Source of the DNA: Dactylorhiza incarnata
Taxonomy: Eukaryota > Streptophyta > Magnoliopsida > Asparagales > Orchidaceae
Length of the DNA stretch: 64,000 bases
Assembly (NCBI GenBank): GCA_033032865.1
Contig: JAWHQI010000009.1
Span: 14,216,001 to 14,280,000, forward strand
Direction: 5' to 3'
Shown: positions 1-11,399 of the stretch, piece by piece
How positions within the stretch are numbered: position 1 is the first letter of the stretch
How the letters are laid out: each line of letters starts with the position of its first letter
The notes under the pieces: generated by a model
Database searches by the model: none
The model's input: only the letters and a program-made list of their open reading frames with translations
Told to the model about the DNA's origin: nothing
Translations under genes and position numbers: made by a program

Positions 1-870
1 AAGGCAGCAATAGCCGTTGACATTTAATGAAAAGGAATCTTTTCACAGTCAAAAATAAAAGGACCTGCCAAAATCGTTTGAGTCGACAGAATTCAAACGT
101 CGTTCTATTACAGAATAAAAAGGATATATATATATAGCCTAAAAGAAGAAGAAGAAGACACAGATAGACATCTCAGAAAGTATTTTTTTTCTTCATCTTC
201 TTCTTCTACAAGCAGCAAACAAAAACTTCTGAGAACATCATTCTCAAGAGCACTCACTCAGAATCTGCTGCAAATTCAGATCTTCTAAAAGAGCAACAAG
301 CAATCTGAAGAACCTGTTCTTCCAGATCAAACTGCTACATGAGATTTTAGTTTTCAAGAGAAAGCTTCTTCATTTTCTGTCAAATACTTCAATCTGACAG
401 GGGGAGCTTTACAACAACATCCACTAGAATCTTCTCTCAGCATCTTGACAGAGAAGAACACTATAAAATTTTTCCTTCCCATTCTGTACAGGGTTATAAC
501 TCCCTTCAAAAGTTAACTCTTGGTGACAGGGCACCTTAGCAAAAACCTGCAGTTTGGTTAGAGCACCTTATCAACAACCTCCTAGTGGATTCTTACCAAA
601 GGTGGTAGAAGAGTAGACGTACCCAGATTTATTTGGGAACTACTATAGCTCCTTGTGTCTTCTGTGTTTGATTATTTTCTGTGCTTGTGGTGTTTGTTTT
701 GTGATTACATTTACTTAATTTTTCTGTTTATATAATTCTCACACAGCTTACACTTATATATAATACTATTTTAATTCCGCTATAAAAACTAAGGAAAAGT
801 TTTAATACTCTATTCACCCCCCCCCCCCCCCCCCCCTCTAGAGTAACTTAAGATCTAACCTCCACTTTCA
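1..870 (+). repeat. Sirevirus-like LTR (S1), 3' part, inserted in element A
   Basis: The left end is cut by the window. A TATA-like run (124-136) is followed by a pyrimidine/purine leader. Next come degenerate direct repeats of the type 'GGCACCTTATCAA' (about 527-580) and a conserved box ending in GGGAACTACTATA (603-648). A 20-base C run (817-836) sits inside the usual CACCCCCCTCTAG motif, and the end is CTTTCA at 870. Sequence 481-870 matches 4220-4625 and, in reverse, the R-U5 of element G, so these are related LTRs. No priming site follows; an open coding frame does. This is therefore a 3' LTR or solo LTR inserted in the downstream additional ORF. Confidence 0.8.
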
Positions 871-2420
871 ATGAGAAAGAGACTCAAGATGAGATTCCTG
901 CTCAGAATAATTCTGAAATGAGCAAAGCAACAGTTGAGGGGGAGGCTCAGGATGAGATCCCTGTTCAGGATAAAATTGATCTGATCAATGCAGAGACTGA
1001 GGGGGAGCCTCAAGATGAATTCCCAGCTGAAGATAATGCACCATTTGAGGGGGAGTCTCAGGCTGAGATCTCTGCTAAACAGAATTCTGTAATTGATGCT
1101 ATGGAAATAGAAGGAGAGCCTGAAGCACCAAAGAAACCTGCTGAGAAGGTTATCAAGATAGAATCCTCTAGCTCCCATATGAGCCAGAGAGATGATTCCT
1201 TAATCAGAGAAGAAAACAGCAAAGGTGTTGAAATGGAAAAGGAAATCCATGTGGATCTTAGTCCTATTCTACCTCAGCTGGAGGTGTTGCTGAATAATCA
1301 AAGAAGATTATTAGAACAATATATTGAGGAGAATAATACAAAAATGAAAAATGAGGTAGATTTCCAACTGAAATTGTTTAGATTTGAAGTAAATCATCAG
1401 ATATCTGCATTAAGAAAAGAGATGGTAAAATTCTTTAAGAGAGCTGGTGTTTCAGTAGATTATACAACTGAACAGCTTGATGTAATCAAAGAAAAATCAA
1501 AGGTTATTAAAGAATCTCAAGCTGGAATTACAAAGACAGTGGATGATGTTCAGACAAACCAAGGAATACTAAGTAGCAATATGCAAGTTCTGTATAAAGA
1601 ACAGGTAGCACAAATCTTAACAGGTACAAATAAGATTGAAGCTAGACTGCAACAGCAGAATGCTGATATCTTGGCTAAAATTGATGAGAGCTCCACAGTT
1701 CTAAAAGATCAAGCAAAGTTGAATGCAGATACTATAGATGATCATCTCTTTAAAGTAAAGAAAACCATTGAAAGTGGAGTTAATCACTTGGAAGTTCAAG
1801 TCAGATTTCAGAAGAATACTTTGAGAGATCACATTGTTGAAGAAGTCCTAAAGGGGGAGAGGTCAATGATTCAAGCTAGTTCTGAACATGCTATGTGGAC
1901 CTCAAACTATATAAGAGAAACTCTTGGATATCCTCCCATAGACTATGAGAATGATCAAGTCTCTGAGACAAGGCCAGCCTCTCTTACTCAGGTTCAAAAG
2001 CAGATTGCTAAAATGTATAGTACTGAGGATAAAAGTAAAAGAGAGAATTTTACTAGTGAGCAAGTAGAATCAAGTAAAAGAAAGTTCAGAGAAGAGGTTC
2101 AATCAAGAGTTGATTTTGAACATTGGTCTCCATCTTTCAGAGAATTGATTCTGTCAGCATGGGAAGCTGTGAAAAATAACCCAGAGGAAAGAGGAAAGTG
2201 GTATTCTGAAGCTGAATGGTTAAAGCATAGGGATCAAGAGGAACTAAAGATCAAATTCAAGGCTGACAAAATGGCTGGGAAGGTCCAGGCAGGAGAAATG
2301 GAGCCAATCAGATACTTTCCAAAGCCATTTGGCTATTTCAAGAGGAGAAAGGAAGTTGCTGAAGCACTCTCCAAAAGAGCCAAAAGAGGAATTGAATTCA
2401 AGGATCCTGGGCAGCTTTAG
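871..2420 (+). pseudogene. Sirevirus additional (env-position) ORF of element A, 5'-truncated
   Basis: The frame is open from the LTR junction at 871 to a TAG at 2418-2420. The first ATG in this stretch is 918 (500 codons), but the frame and the repeat pattern continue upstream, so the true N-terminus was removed by the S1 insertion. Residues 1-75 are acidic tandem repeats built on EGE/QDEIP units; their DNA carries GAGGGGGAG, like a polypurine tract. Residues about 115-330 are predicted coiled coil. The C-terminus is basic with a WYSEAEW-type patch. The central and C-terminal parts resemble the ORF at 45520-46645. Its place, just before the polypurine tract and 3' LTR, is where Sireviruses carry an additional ORF, sometimes called envelope-like. 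No signal peptide or membrane segment is visible. Function is unknown. Confidence 0.75.
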
Positions 2421-2772
2421 AAATTTAATCTGTACTCTTTACTTTCAGAAGATTGTAATTGATATATTTTTGAACAATCTTGATGAATTCCCAGTGTTAA
2501 CTATTTTTCATGATCATATATATATATGCCTGTGATGTGATTCTGTCTCTCTTCAGGACATGTCTTATTCTGAATTGCTTATGTTTTTATGCTTATATGA
2601 GAAATCATGTCTGAGATAATTTATGTGGATAGAATGTTTTGGTAATCTAATTTTATAAAGTTTGATACTCTTTATTTTGATTACCTGTATAGAGATTAGA
2701 ACACATTGTTTATCTTTGAAAAGAGAGATATATCATTGACTGAGATTATGACTTCTTCAAATAGGGGAAGAT
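2421..2772 (+). other. 3' non-coding region and polypurine tract of element A
   Basis: An AT-rich stretch without a gene. It ends in AAATAGGGGAAGAT (2759-2772) directly before the LTR start TGTTGGG, the expected plus-strand primer. Confidence 0.8.
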
Positions 2773-4177
2773 TGTTGGGATCATTGCCCACAATGTCTTA
2801 GATTTGGAGAAGTCCATTCCTAAGTCAAAGATATATCTCAGAATGTATTTGATATACTCTCTAGAATCAATGTGCAGGAGATCAGGTCAGGCAAAAAGTT
2901 CATGGAATTCATTCAAGTTCACAAGCGTCGAGACATCATACATCGCTCGACGCCTGTGACCCAGAAGCGTTGACTCATGTCTACTACTCAAATAGACAAG
3001 GTCGCCGTTGAAGTTCTGAGACCAAGTTTGGAAGCGCCGAGCCATATTATATCGCTCGACGCCTTGGAAAGAGAAGTGTCGACTTAACTTCAGTCAACTC
3101 AGCGCCAACCAGAAGTGTCGAGATATAATGGCATAGTTAAGAAGCGTCGAGCTCCTGTACGTTGCTCGACTTCTTCAGATAAAAAGCGTCGACTAAGTGA
3201 TGATTGCTCAACGCCTGAGAAGGAGGAATTGAGAGCTTCAGTCTAAGGAGTATGCGTCGAGCGTCTAATTATCGCTCGACGCCTAATTGAAAAAGCATCG
3301 ACAGAGATGTTAAGTGCTCAACGCCTCTTCTACAAATACTCTGAACTGAGGAAGTTTTGAAAAGTTAAGTTAGAAAAGTTTTTCCTATCTTTCAAAAGCC
3401 ATCATCGTTTCCATCAGTTTGAGAGAAATTTGAGAGAAGAATCTGGAGAAGTCGTCTTCTCTTTCAGAACCAATCTAAATTGAAGATTACATTCAGCAAT
3501 CTGGTGCTGATACCTCTTTCTGAAAGAAGAAGATCAAGAAGGAAGAATATGTCTTCCTAAGAAGAAGAACAGTCATCACAGCCTGTCGAATCAAGAAGAT
3601 CATTTGTTGTTGTTGTTCTATTGAAGATTTCTGTCTGATCATTCAGGCAGATCAAGAAGGCTCAACAATCTCAAATCTGAGTCTAAGTATTTGTTATTCT
3701 CTTTATAAATTCTGGTAGGATCTGAGTTGTCAGATCTGAGTGTAGGATCTGTCAAGGATCTGAGTTGTAAGATCAGGTGTGATCTGAGTTGTAGGATTCA
3801 CAGGTGAATCTGAGCTGTAGGCCTAGTTATAAAGGCTGAGGTAGGATCTGTGTAATCTGAGTTAGTAAGATCTGTGAGATCTGAGACTGTAAGATCTGTT
3901 GTGATCTGAGTTGTAAGACCTGTTTGTGGTCTGAGATCTGGAGGAGCTATAAACCCTATCTAGCACACTGCTAGAAGGGGAGAAGGGGAAAGTGGATTAC
4001 CCAAGATAAGGGGAACCACTATAAAAATCTGTGTGTCCTTTTCTGTGTGTGTTTTTATTTCTTGAAAGCTCTGATCAGTTTTATCTTGGTTATAATCAAG
4101 AACTGCAATAGTTTTTAAATAACCTATTCACCCCCCCCCCCTCTAGGTGATTAACTACCCTTAATTAAAGTCTTTCA
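2773..4177 (+). repeat. 3' LTR of element A
   Basis: Starts TGTTGGGATC after the polypurine tract and ends GTCTTTCA. U3 holds a dense array of GCGTCGAG / GCTCGACGC words (about 2926-3330), followed by a TATA-like TACAAATACT. R-U5 has tandem GGATCTGAGTTGTA units (3700-3930), the box GGGGAACCACTATA (about 4010-4024), and CACCCCCCTCTAGGTGA with an 11-C run (4131-4141). The partner 5' LTR is outside the window. The right flank continues as a different LTR, so A was inserted into S2. Confidence 0.85.
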
Positions 4178-4625
4178 ACTTCATAAACAACTTTTTGTTT
4201 ATTTTACCTCATCTTGTACAGGGTTCTAACTCCCTTCAAAAGTTAAATCTTGTGTGGCAGGCCACCTGATCAAAAACATGTGATTTGGTTTGAGCACCTG
4301 ATCAAAAGCTCAGTGGTGTTTGGGCACCTGATCAAAAATCCCAATGGTGATAGGGCACCTGATCAAAAACCTAGTGGATTCCTACCAAGCGTGGTAGAAG
4401 AGTAGATGTACCCAGTTTGATTGGGGAACTACTATAGATCCTTGTGTCTGCTGTGATTGTGTCTTTCTTTCTGTACTGTGCTGTGTTTATTATATTTATT
4501 TTGCTTTTATACTCACTCTGCTACACATATATATATATATCACTACTATAATTACGCTATAAAACTTTTTAATACTCTATTCACCCCCCTCTAGAGTAAA
4601 GCTAAAATCTAATACTTAACTTTCA
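4178..4625 (+). repeat. R-U5 part of a Sirevirus LTR (S2) split by element A
   Basis: Homologous to 481-870. Five copies of a unit near GGCACCTGATCAAAAA (4260-4375), the box TTGGGGAACTACTATA (4420-4436), and TATTCACCCCCCTCTAGAG (about 4579-4598). Ends TTTCA at 4625 directly before a priming site, so it is a 5' LTR. Its U3 lies beyond element A, outside the window. Confidence 0.8.
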
Positions 4626-4627
4626 AT

Positions 4628-4639
4628 TGGTATCAGAGG
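4628..4639 (+). other. Primer-binding site of S2 (initiator tRNA-Met)
   Basis: TGGTATCAGAGG lies two bases after the LTR end. The element is lost right after this point, where the sequence changes to a gypsy LTR end. Confidence 0.85.
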
Positions 4640-4796
4640 GGGTCGCGGGTTCCCAAATAAGTCTATCGGAACCGACGAAAGTCAAATTGGAGTTTCCCAG
4701 CACGATATCCCCTATTCGTGGTACTTTCTACCTTTTGGGTTTACTTTTATTGGGTCCACTAGGGTTTAGGGACACAATTAAAGTCGGGATGTTACA
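4640..4796 (+). repeat. 3' end of a gypsy-type LTR
   Basis: Ends AGTCGGGATGTTACA at 4796, a terminus typical of gypsy LTRs (TGTAA...TTACA). Only the last 150 or so bases remain. The left edge is an abrupt junction with the S2 priming site. The next bases, CAAAG, match CTAAG of the following array in phase. Confidence 0.6.
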
Positions 4797-5445
4797 CAAA
4801 GTACTTTAAAAACCTCCGGCCACCGAGCAGTCCCCGACCCTACCAGCTTGGTGGGAGCCTGGTCAGCGGGCCAGCATCGGGGCTAAGTACTTTGAAAACC
4901 TCCGGCCACCGAGCGGTCCCCGGCCCTGCCAGCTTGGTGGGAGCCTGGTCAGGGGGCCAACATCGGGGCTAAGTGTAAGACCCCAGTCGGGATGTTACAC
5001 TAAGTACTTTGAGAACCTCTAGCCACCGAGCGGTCCCCGGCCCTGCCAGCTTGGTGGGAGCCTGGTCAGTGGGCCAACATCGGGGCTAAGTACTTTGAAA
5101 ACCTCTGGCCACTGAGAGGTCCCCGGCCATGCCAGCTTGGTGGGAGCCTGGTCAGCGGGCCAGCATCGGGGCTAAGTACTTTGAAAACCTCCAGCCACCG
5201 AGCGGTCCTCGACCCTGCCAACTTGGTGGGAGCATGGTCAGCGGGCCAGCATCGAGGCTAAGTACTTTGAAAACCTCCGACCACCGAGCGGTCCCCGGCC
5301 CTGCCAGCTTGGTGGAAGCCTGGTCAGCGGGCCAGCATCGGGGCTAAGTACTTTGAAAACCTCTGGCAACTGAGTGGTCCTCGGCCCTGCCATCTTGGTG
5401 GGAGCCTGGTCAGCGGGCCAGCATCAGGGCTATGTACTTTGAAAC
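4797..5445. repeat. 86-bp GC-rich tandem array
   Basis: The word GTACTTT recurs at 4801, 4887, 5004, 5090, 5176, 5262, 5348 and 5434. The spacing is 86 bp throughout except once at 117 bp, where a 26-bp insert plus 5-bp duplication explains the extra 31 bp. Units contain GCCACCGAGCGGTCC, TTGGTGGGAGCCTGGTCAG and GGGCCAGCATCGGGGC. ORFs that span it are products of the repeat and not genes. Confidence 0.9.
4974..4999 (+). mobile_element. 26-bp mini-LTR with perfect target-site duplication
   Basis: TGTAAGACCCC joined to AGTCGGGATGTTACA is flanked by CTAAG on both sides (4969-4973 and 5000-5004). The right part is identical to the LTR end at 4782-4796. It reads as an LTR reduced to its two termini inside the 86-bp array. 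Confidence 0.7.
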
Positions 5446-5512
5446 ATTTCATCACATTAGTCATCATATTACATGTGAGAAAAAACTAAGTATGAAAGCA
5501 AAACATCATACT
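5446..5512. other. Short spacer and left target-site duplication of element K
   Basis: Contains GAAAAAACTAAGTATG, which recurs on the other side of K near 11321, so the target was a short duplicated sequence. ATACT (5508-5512) pairs with GTACT (11296-11300). Confidence 0.6.
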
Positions 5513-7057
5513 TGATAAGGATTTTATATAGTTTTAAAAATAATTCCAACTAACATCCCGATGTAGGCAAGTGTACCTATCGAAAATATAGTATAGGAAG
5601 GATTTCGTATTTGCCCGAAGCCTGTCGAGTAATCTTACTCACGTAAATTAATATGATTTTATCGGAAATAAATAGTGTTTTGAAAATAATTTAAAGAAGA
5701 GAAACATTTGATCAGGAATCCTTAAGTAAAATATTCCGTAAATCTGGAATTCAAAAGAAATCGATTTAAACAAACTTGACCCTGGAGGTTCCCAAAATAT
5801 GATAGAGCCTCTCTCTCGAGAACTACCACCTAACCTTAGATTGATTGATTAAGACCCCTCGGCCAGTCGAAACCCCTAAGCTTGCTTTATGCGGTGAGCC
5901 CCACTATTGGATTTGACTCCAATCCGGAAGAATTGCGTCACCCTCTCTCGAGGAGTGCGTGAAACTCTTTTTATCTTTGAGTGATCTCCTCATTTGCATG
6001 GATCTCTCGATCACTAGCATACAGATCTTAGATAGAGAAACATAATCGCGACATATGAATTCGAAGAAATTAAATTTAAAGAAAATCCTAGTTTTCCAAA
6101 TCCAAACTATGAAAAAGAGATTACAAAATAACACTGCTTAAAAATTCATCCAATCAAATGTAATAGAATTAACTACTTATGATTAAAGAAAAAGAATATT
6201 TTATATCTATGAAAGGAGAATTACAATTGCTAGAAATGGAAATTTTAAACTACGAATTGAAATTACAAAGCATAATGTAAAATTGCATAAAACGAGAAAT
6301 TAAATGCAGAAAATCTAATATAAAAATACACCAATCTAAGCAAGGACTCGATTCCTATCACTTTGGCAGGGGCTGGCTTTTATAGGCAGAAAATTGGTGA
6401 GTCACGCCCTTGGTCATGCCCGTGACCAAGGGCATGTAAGCTGCGTAACTTCGTATTGAAAGCCCAGGAACGTTGGGGAAGATAAACCTCCAAAATTGAT
6501 CATCTCGATGGGTCACGGCATAGGTCACGCCCATCACCTAGGGTGTTTCTTGACCGAGTAAGGAAACGGCGGGAAACGGCGCGATCTGGAGTTAATCTGG
6601 CAATTGCGGGAGAGGTCACGCCCCTTGGTCACGCACGTGACCAAGGGCGTGTAAGCTGGAATTGCTCAGTGGCGGAAACTGCCTGCAATGAAGGCATATC
6701 GGGCGAGTCATGCCCATGACCTGAAGGTCACGCCCTATGTCACGCCCGTGACCTGGGGCATGTAATCATAATCCAACGTGCAATGTCTTCCGGGAGCTGA
6801 AGGCAGAGCACGACCATGACCATGGTCATGCCCCAGGTCACGCCCGTGACCTGGGGCGTATGCTGAGGATTTTTGCAGATTTGTTCTGGAATTTCCCCTG
6901 AACACGGCTGTGGGCTTGAATTTGTTATTAGCAGCTCCAGATTACCTGAAAACACAAAATAAAGTAAATTAGATATAAATTAAACTAAAAGTATATAAAA
7001 ACTAATTAATTACTACCAAAATATTATATAAAAATAACTATAAATAATGCACTATCA
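5513..7057 (-). repeat. 3' LTR of element K
   Basis: Matches 9747-11295 along its length. On the minus strand U3 contains repeated palindromes of the form GGTCACGCCCGTGACC (about 6395-6860) directly upstream of CCTATAAAAGCC (about 6371-6388). The polypurine tract AAGTATGGGGGTATT abuts it at 7058. Confidence 0.9.
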
Positions 7058-8804
7058 AATACCCCCATACTTAAGCTTTTGCTATTCCAGAGCAAAACTA
7101 ATTTATAAGTATGAGAATAAATTATTAGATATTCCAAAAAGATTTACTTCTAATTATGTACTCCTAATTTTATACGACTCATGTCAAAATAAGTTAAGAA
7201 ATTAAAATTCAGATTTATAAGAAATAATTTATAATTCATAAATTGATATGAGTAGAATAAATATTAGTTTCAAAATTCTCAAACTAAATCTTCATAAACA
7301 AAATTGCATTGAATTAAGTAAAATAATCCAAGATTAAAATTATAGAAACTTTACAATCATGAGAAACTTTTAGAAAACTACAAAATATTAACTATGCTCT
7401 CTCAAAAATATCTTGGATAAACAAATAAACTTGGCTAGATGGAGCAAAATTGGAATTGAAGAAGTTACTTTGAAAATAGAAAATGATGAATTTTATCCTC
7501 TCATTTCCATTTTTTAAAAATTTCTTCTTCTTTTTTATATCCCAAATGTATATGTTTAGGAGTGATGAATTTTATCCTCTCATCTCCATGCCATATAATC
7601 TTTTAAGAAATTTGGGTGCATATGTTTAGGAATGATGAATTTTATCCTCTCATTCCATGACATATGATCTTTTAATAATTTTTTTAATTGCCAATAATTT
7701 GGTTAAGCAAAAAGGTAGGGAAGGGCTAGGGTTTAAAGGCTAAATAAGTTCCAAAGATACATTTTAAGAGCATAGAAAACAAATTGAGCAATCTATAAGA
7801 AATTATGAGCTCAAGTTAATATAAGTAAAATCTAAAGATATTTAATACAATTACTACAAAATTGAATTATGATATTTTAAAGAGAGAAAGTAAAACTAAG
7901 AAATATTCTAAACAAATCAAAATAATGAAAAATTCGTTAAATCACATTCATCTAAAAATTAAATCCAACGAATTTTGAAGAGACATAAAATAAAGAGATA
8001 CATGAAAAGAAAACTCCTTAAAAAGCCTATAAAGAAAACTCATAATTAAAATCAATTTTGTCAAAAAGAAGTTTGGAGAAATTTAATATTACAAAATTTA
8101 TCTTATTAGAACCTTTTGGATTTTTTTTATTACAACAAAATGTTTTTTTTAATATTCTTGGACTTCCCAAGGGCTACCCAATGACGGGCTCGCATATGCG
8201 GTTTTGTGGGATGAAAACCCAACACGGCCCTTTAGCAAGAAATTAAATTTTTAATTTTATAATTTTTTGGTATTTTTAATTTGCATACAAAGAAAATAAC
8301 ACACAAAGACCTAAAATTTTAAATGAAAACATTTTTTTGAATTTCGTAAATTTGTTATAACAAAATTGAAAATAAAGAAAGAAAAACAATTTTTTACGAT
8401 TTTTTGAAAAAGATTTTCTAATTTTTTGGAATTTTTAATAAAAACTGAATTTAGGAAAATACACCCCCATACTTAAAAATAAACATTGTCCCCAATGTTT
8501 ATAAGCCAAGTAGGAGGAAAAAGTAAATAAAATGCTGAAAAAAATAAAGTGCAAGAAAAATAAAGATAAGCAAGGGGTGCCTCCCAAGAGCGCTTTCTTT
8601 TTCCTGTCTTTAAGCTAGACGGTAATTGTTAGCGAAAAGGAAATTGAAAAAAACATGCACAGGCAACTCCCTTAATTCACGCTAAGTTGAATATACCGAA
8701 GTCGGTCGCCCGGCTACTCCTCCGCTATACTCTTGACTCTTTTGTTGTCCGTTAGCTTGAAATTGTGAATCCAAATTACCTATACATACCTTAGGTAATT
8801 TGGA
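7058..8804 (-). other. Non-coding 3' region of element K
   Basis: AT-rich, no convincing gene. Near the LTR is the polypurine tract. At 7485-7700 there are about three direct repeats of a 70-79 bp unit beginning GATGAATTTTATCCTCTCAT. A compact GC-rich block lies at 8155-8241 (separate entry). GGGTGCCTCCCAAGAGCGC at about 8576-8594 is a phrase I associate with Athila/Tat-type non-autonomous elements. Confidence 0.6.
8155..8241 (-). other. Candidate structured RNA motif, gypsy K copy
   Basis: Read on the minus strand (element sense), TTCTTG at the start can pair with CAAGAA at the end. Inside are GGGT-TTTC-ATCC and CCC-N6-GGG, followed by GGGTAGCCCTTGGGAAGTCC. Copia elements F (31166-31258) and D (42915-43007) have the same arrangement with ATCTTG/CAAGAT as closing stem, a compensatory change. 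See findings. Confidence 0.55.
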
Positions 8805-9582
8805 TTACTGGAGATGAGCGGCAAATGGATTAGTGAAAATGTGTGATTGCAACGGCTCATCCTCTATATGAAAATCGTTAGAATAAGAAGAATCAAGATT
8901 AAGTGAGTCAGAAAATTTTTCACAAGAAGGAGTTTCTTGTGAAAAATCATGATTAAGGATCGGTTGTTCATTTTCTAAGATAAATTTTTTATCTGAAAAA
9001 TCAATACCAAGGGAATTAAATTCACGGGACACAATTTCTTCACAAATTATAATTTCATGAGAAAGAGAAGAAAGGGCGGGCGAAGGAGAAGAAGAAAAAT
9101 TTTCATTTTCTAATTCGCCCTGTGTCTCCATGACTTTGCGAAACTTGGTACAATTGTTCTTCTTGATCTTGAGAATAAGTATTTAAAGTGGGAGAAATAA
9201 AATTCGGAAAATTCTCAAGATGAGAAGAAGAACAAATTTGCGGAAAAAGCGAGGAATGCAAATCACGATTGAAGGAATTTCCTTCTTCACATTGAAAACT
9301 ATCCGGGTGACCTTGCCACCATGAATAATCAACATTAGTGCAAGAAGTAAATTCACTCAAATCATGATTTAAAGAAAATTTATTTTCATCATAAAAATTA
9401 TTATTTTCATTATAAAAATTATTATTTTCATTAGAAAAATTATGAAAAGAAAAATAGCATTCCTCACTAGAATGATGACCCCCACAAAAAGGACAAAAAT
9501 TTTGGCGCATTCGTGCGGCTTCCAAAAGAATGACTTTATTTTGAAGCTCAGCGACTTTTGCGGCCAACTGCGATAACATCAT
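8805..9582 (-). pseudogene. Gag-like fragment of Athila-type element K
   Basis: Starts at ATG 9582-9580 and has about 159 codons. A second overlapping frame (9131-8805) continues the same low-complexity, Ser/Asn/Glu-rich protein for about 108 codons, so one frameshift near 9105-9130 is likely. An N-terminal Leu/Ala-rich helix (residues 1-22) is followed by CPFCGGHHSSEEC, a CX2CX3HX4C zinc-knuckle variant seen in Athila/Tat gag proteins. Asn-rich short repeats (NENNNFY) come next. The N-terminal capsid part of gag is missing. The role would be RNA packaging. No pol follows. Confidence 0.6.
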
Positions 9583-9721
9583 TTTTTGTTAAAAAGAAAA
9601 TTATACAACCTTCACTTAATAGAAAGGAATTTTAAAAGAAAAAACAAAAAGAGAAATTTGGGCGGAGAAAGAGAATGATAAAAGTAATAAAATTTACGCT
9701 TTCAAAATATCAACAAAAATA

Positions 9722-9740
9722 GTCGCCGACAACGACGCCA
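9722..9740 (-). other. Primer-binding site of element K (tRNA-Asp-like)
   Basis: On the minus strand it reads TGGCGTCGTTGTCGGCGAC, near the Athila-type TGGCGCCGTTGCCGGGGA. It lies six bases inside the right LTR. The two C-to-T differences are at CpG-like positions. Confidence 0.75.
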
Positions 9741-9746
9741 AAAACT

Positions 9747-11295
9747 TGATAAGGATTTTATATAGTTTTAAAAATAATTCCAACTAACATCCCCATGTAG
9801 GCAAGTGTACATATCGAAAATATAGTATAGGAAGGATGTCGTATTTGCCCGAGGCCTGTCGAGTAATCTTACTCACGTAAATTAATATTATTTTATCGGA
9901 AATAAAATATAGTTTAGAAAATAATTTAAAGAAGAGAAACATTTGATCGGGAATCCTCAAGTAAAATATTTCGTAAATCTAGAATTCAAAAGAAATCGAT
10001 TTAGACAAACTTGACCGTAGAGGTTCCCAAAATATGATAGAGCCTCTCTCGAGAGAACTGTCAACTAACCTTTGGTTGATCGATTAAGAACCCTCGGCCA
10101 GTCGAAACCCCTAAGCTTGCTTTATGCGGTGAGCCCCACTATTGGATTTGACTCCAATCCGGAAGAATTGCGTCACCCTCTCTCGAGGAGTGCGTGAAAC
10201 TCTTTTTTATCTTTGAGTGATCTCCTCGTTTGCATGGATCTCTCGATCACTAGCATACTGATCTTAGATCGAGAAACAAATTCGCTACATATGAATTCGA
10301 AGCAATTAAATTCAACGATAAATCCTAGTTTTCCAAATCCAAACTATGAAAAAGAGATTACAAAATAACACTACTTAAAAATTAATCCAATCAAATGTAA
10401 TAGAATTAGCTACTCATGATTAAAGAAAAAGAACATTTTATAACTATGAAAGGAGAATTACAATTGCTGGAAATGGAAATTTTAAACTACGAATTCAAAT
10501 TACAAAGCATAATGTAAAATTGCATAAAAGGAGAAATAAAATGCAGAAAATCTAATCTAAAAATAAACCAATCTAAGCAAGGACTCGATTCCTATCACTT
10601 TGGCAGGGGCTGGCTTTTATAGGCAAAAAATTGGTGAGTCACGCCCTTGGTCACGCCCGTGACAAAGTGCGTGTAAGCTGTGTAACTGCGTATTGAAAGC
10701 CCGGGAACGTTGGGGAAGAGAAACCGCCAAAATTGATCATCTCGACGGGTCACGGCCTAGGTCACGCCAGTGACCTAGGGCGTGCTTGACCGAGTCTGGA
10801 AACGGCCGGAAACGGCGCGATCTGGAGTTAATCTCGCAGTTGCGGGAGAGGTCACGCCCCTTGGTCACGCCCGTGACCAAGGGCATGTAAGCTGGAACGG
10901 CTCGGCGACAGAAACTGCCTATACTGAAGGCATGTCGGGCGAGTCAAGCATATGACCTGAAGGTCACGCCCTATGTCACGCCCGTGACCTGGGGCGTGTA
11001 ATCATAATACGACGTGGCAATGTCTTCTGGGAGCTGAAGGCGGAGCACGGCCGTGACCATGGTCACGCCCCCAGGTCACGCCCGTGACCTGGTGCGTGTA
11101 CTGAGGATTTTTGCAAATTTGTTCTGGAATTTACCCTGAACACGGCTGTGGGCTTGATTTTGTTATTAGTAGCCCCGAATTACCTGAAAACACAAAATAT
11201 GGTAAATTAGATATAAATTAAACTAAAAGTATATAAAAACTAATTAATTACTACCAAAACGTTATATAAAAATAACTATAAATAATGCACTATCA
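9747..11295 (-). repeat. 5' LTR of element K
   Basis: The second copy of the K LTR, with the same GGTCACG/CGTGACC palindrome array (about 10635-11100) and TATA box. Differences from the left copy are scattered substitutions, many of them C/T or G/A. Confidence 0.9.
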
Positions 11296-11399
11296 GTACT
11301 ACATGGACTTGAGGTTAGAAAAAACTAAGTATGGAAATTAGAACTTGATCTCCTACTCCCATGCATGGTCTTCCTCGATCCCCTTCGGTTGTTACTGTT

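Larger units (their letters stand above)
5513..11295 (-). mobile_element. Non-autonomous Athila-like Ty3/gypsy element (K)
   Basis: Two LTRs with ends TGATAAGG...CACTATCA, a tRNA-Asp-like priming site at the right LTR, and a G-rich polypurine tract at the left LTR fix the orientation as minus. The internal region is only 2.7 kb and encodes a gag-like C-terminal fragment. No protease, RT, RNase H or integrase is visible. Flanking ATACT/GTACT is a target-site duplication with one transition. Mobility would need enzymes from another element. Confidence 0.85.

Noticed and set aside
871..2420. Calling the additional ORFs true envelope genes
   Set aside because: No signal peptide, transmembrane segment or cleavage site is visible; only the position matches.
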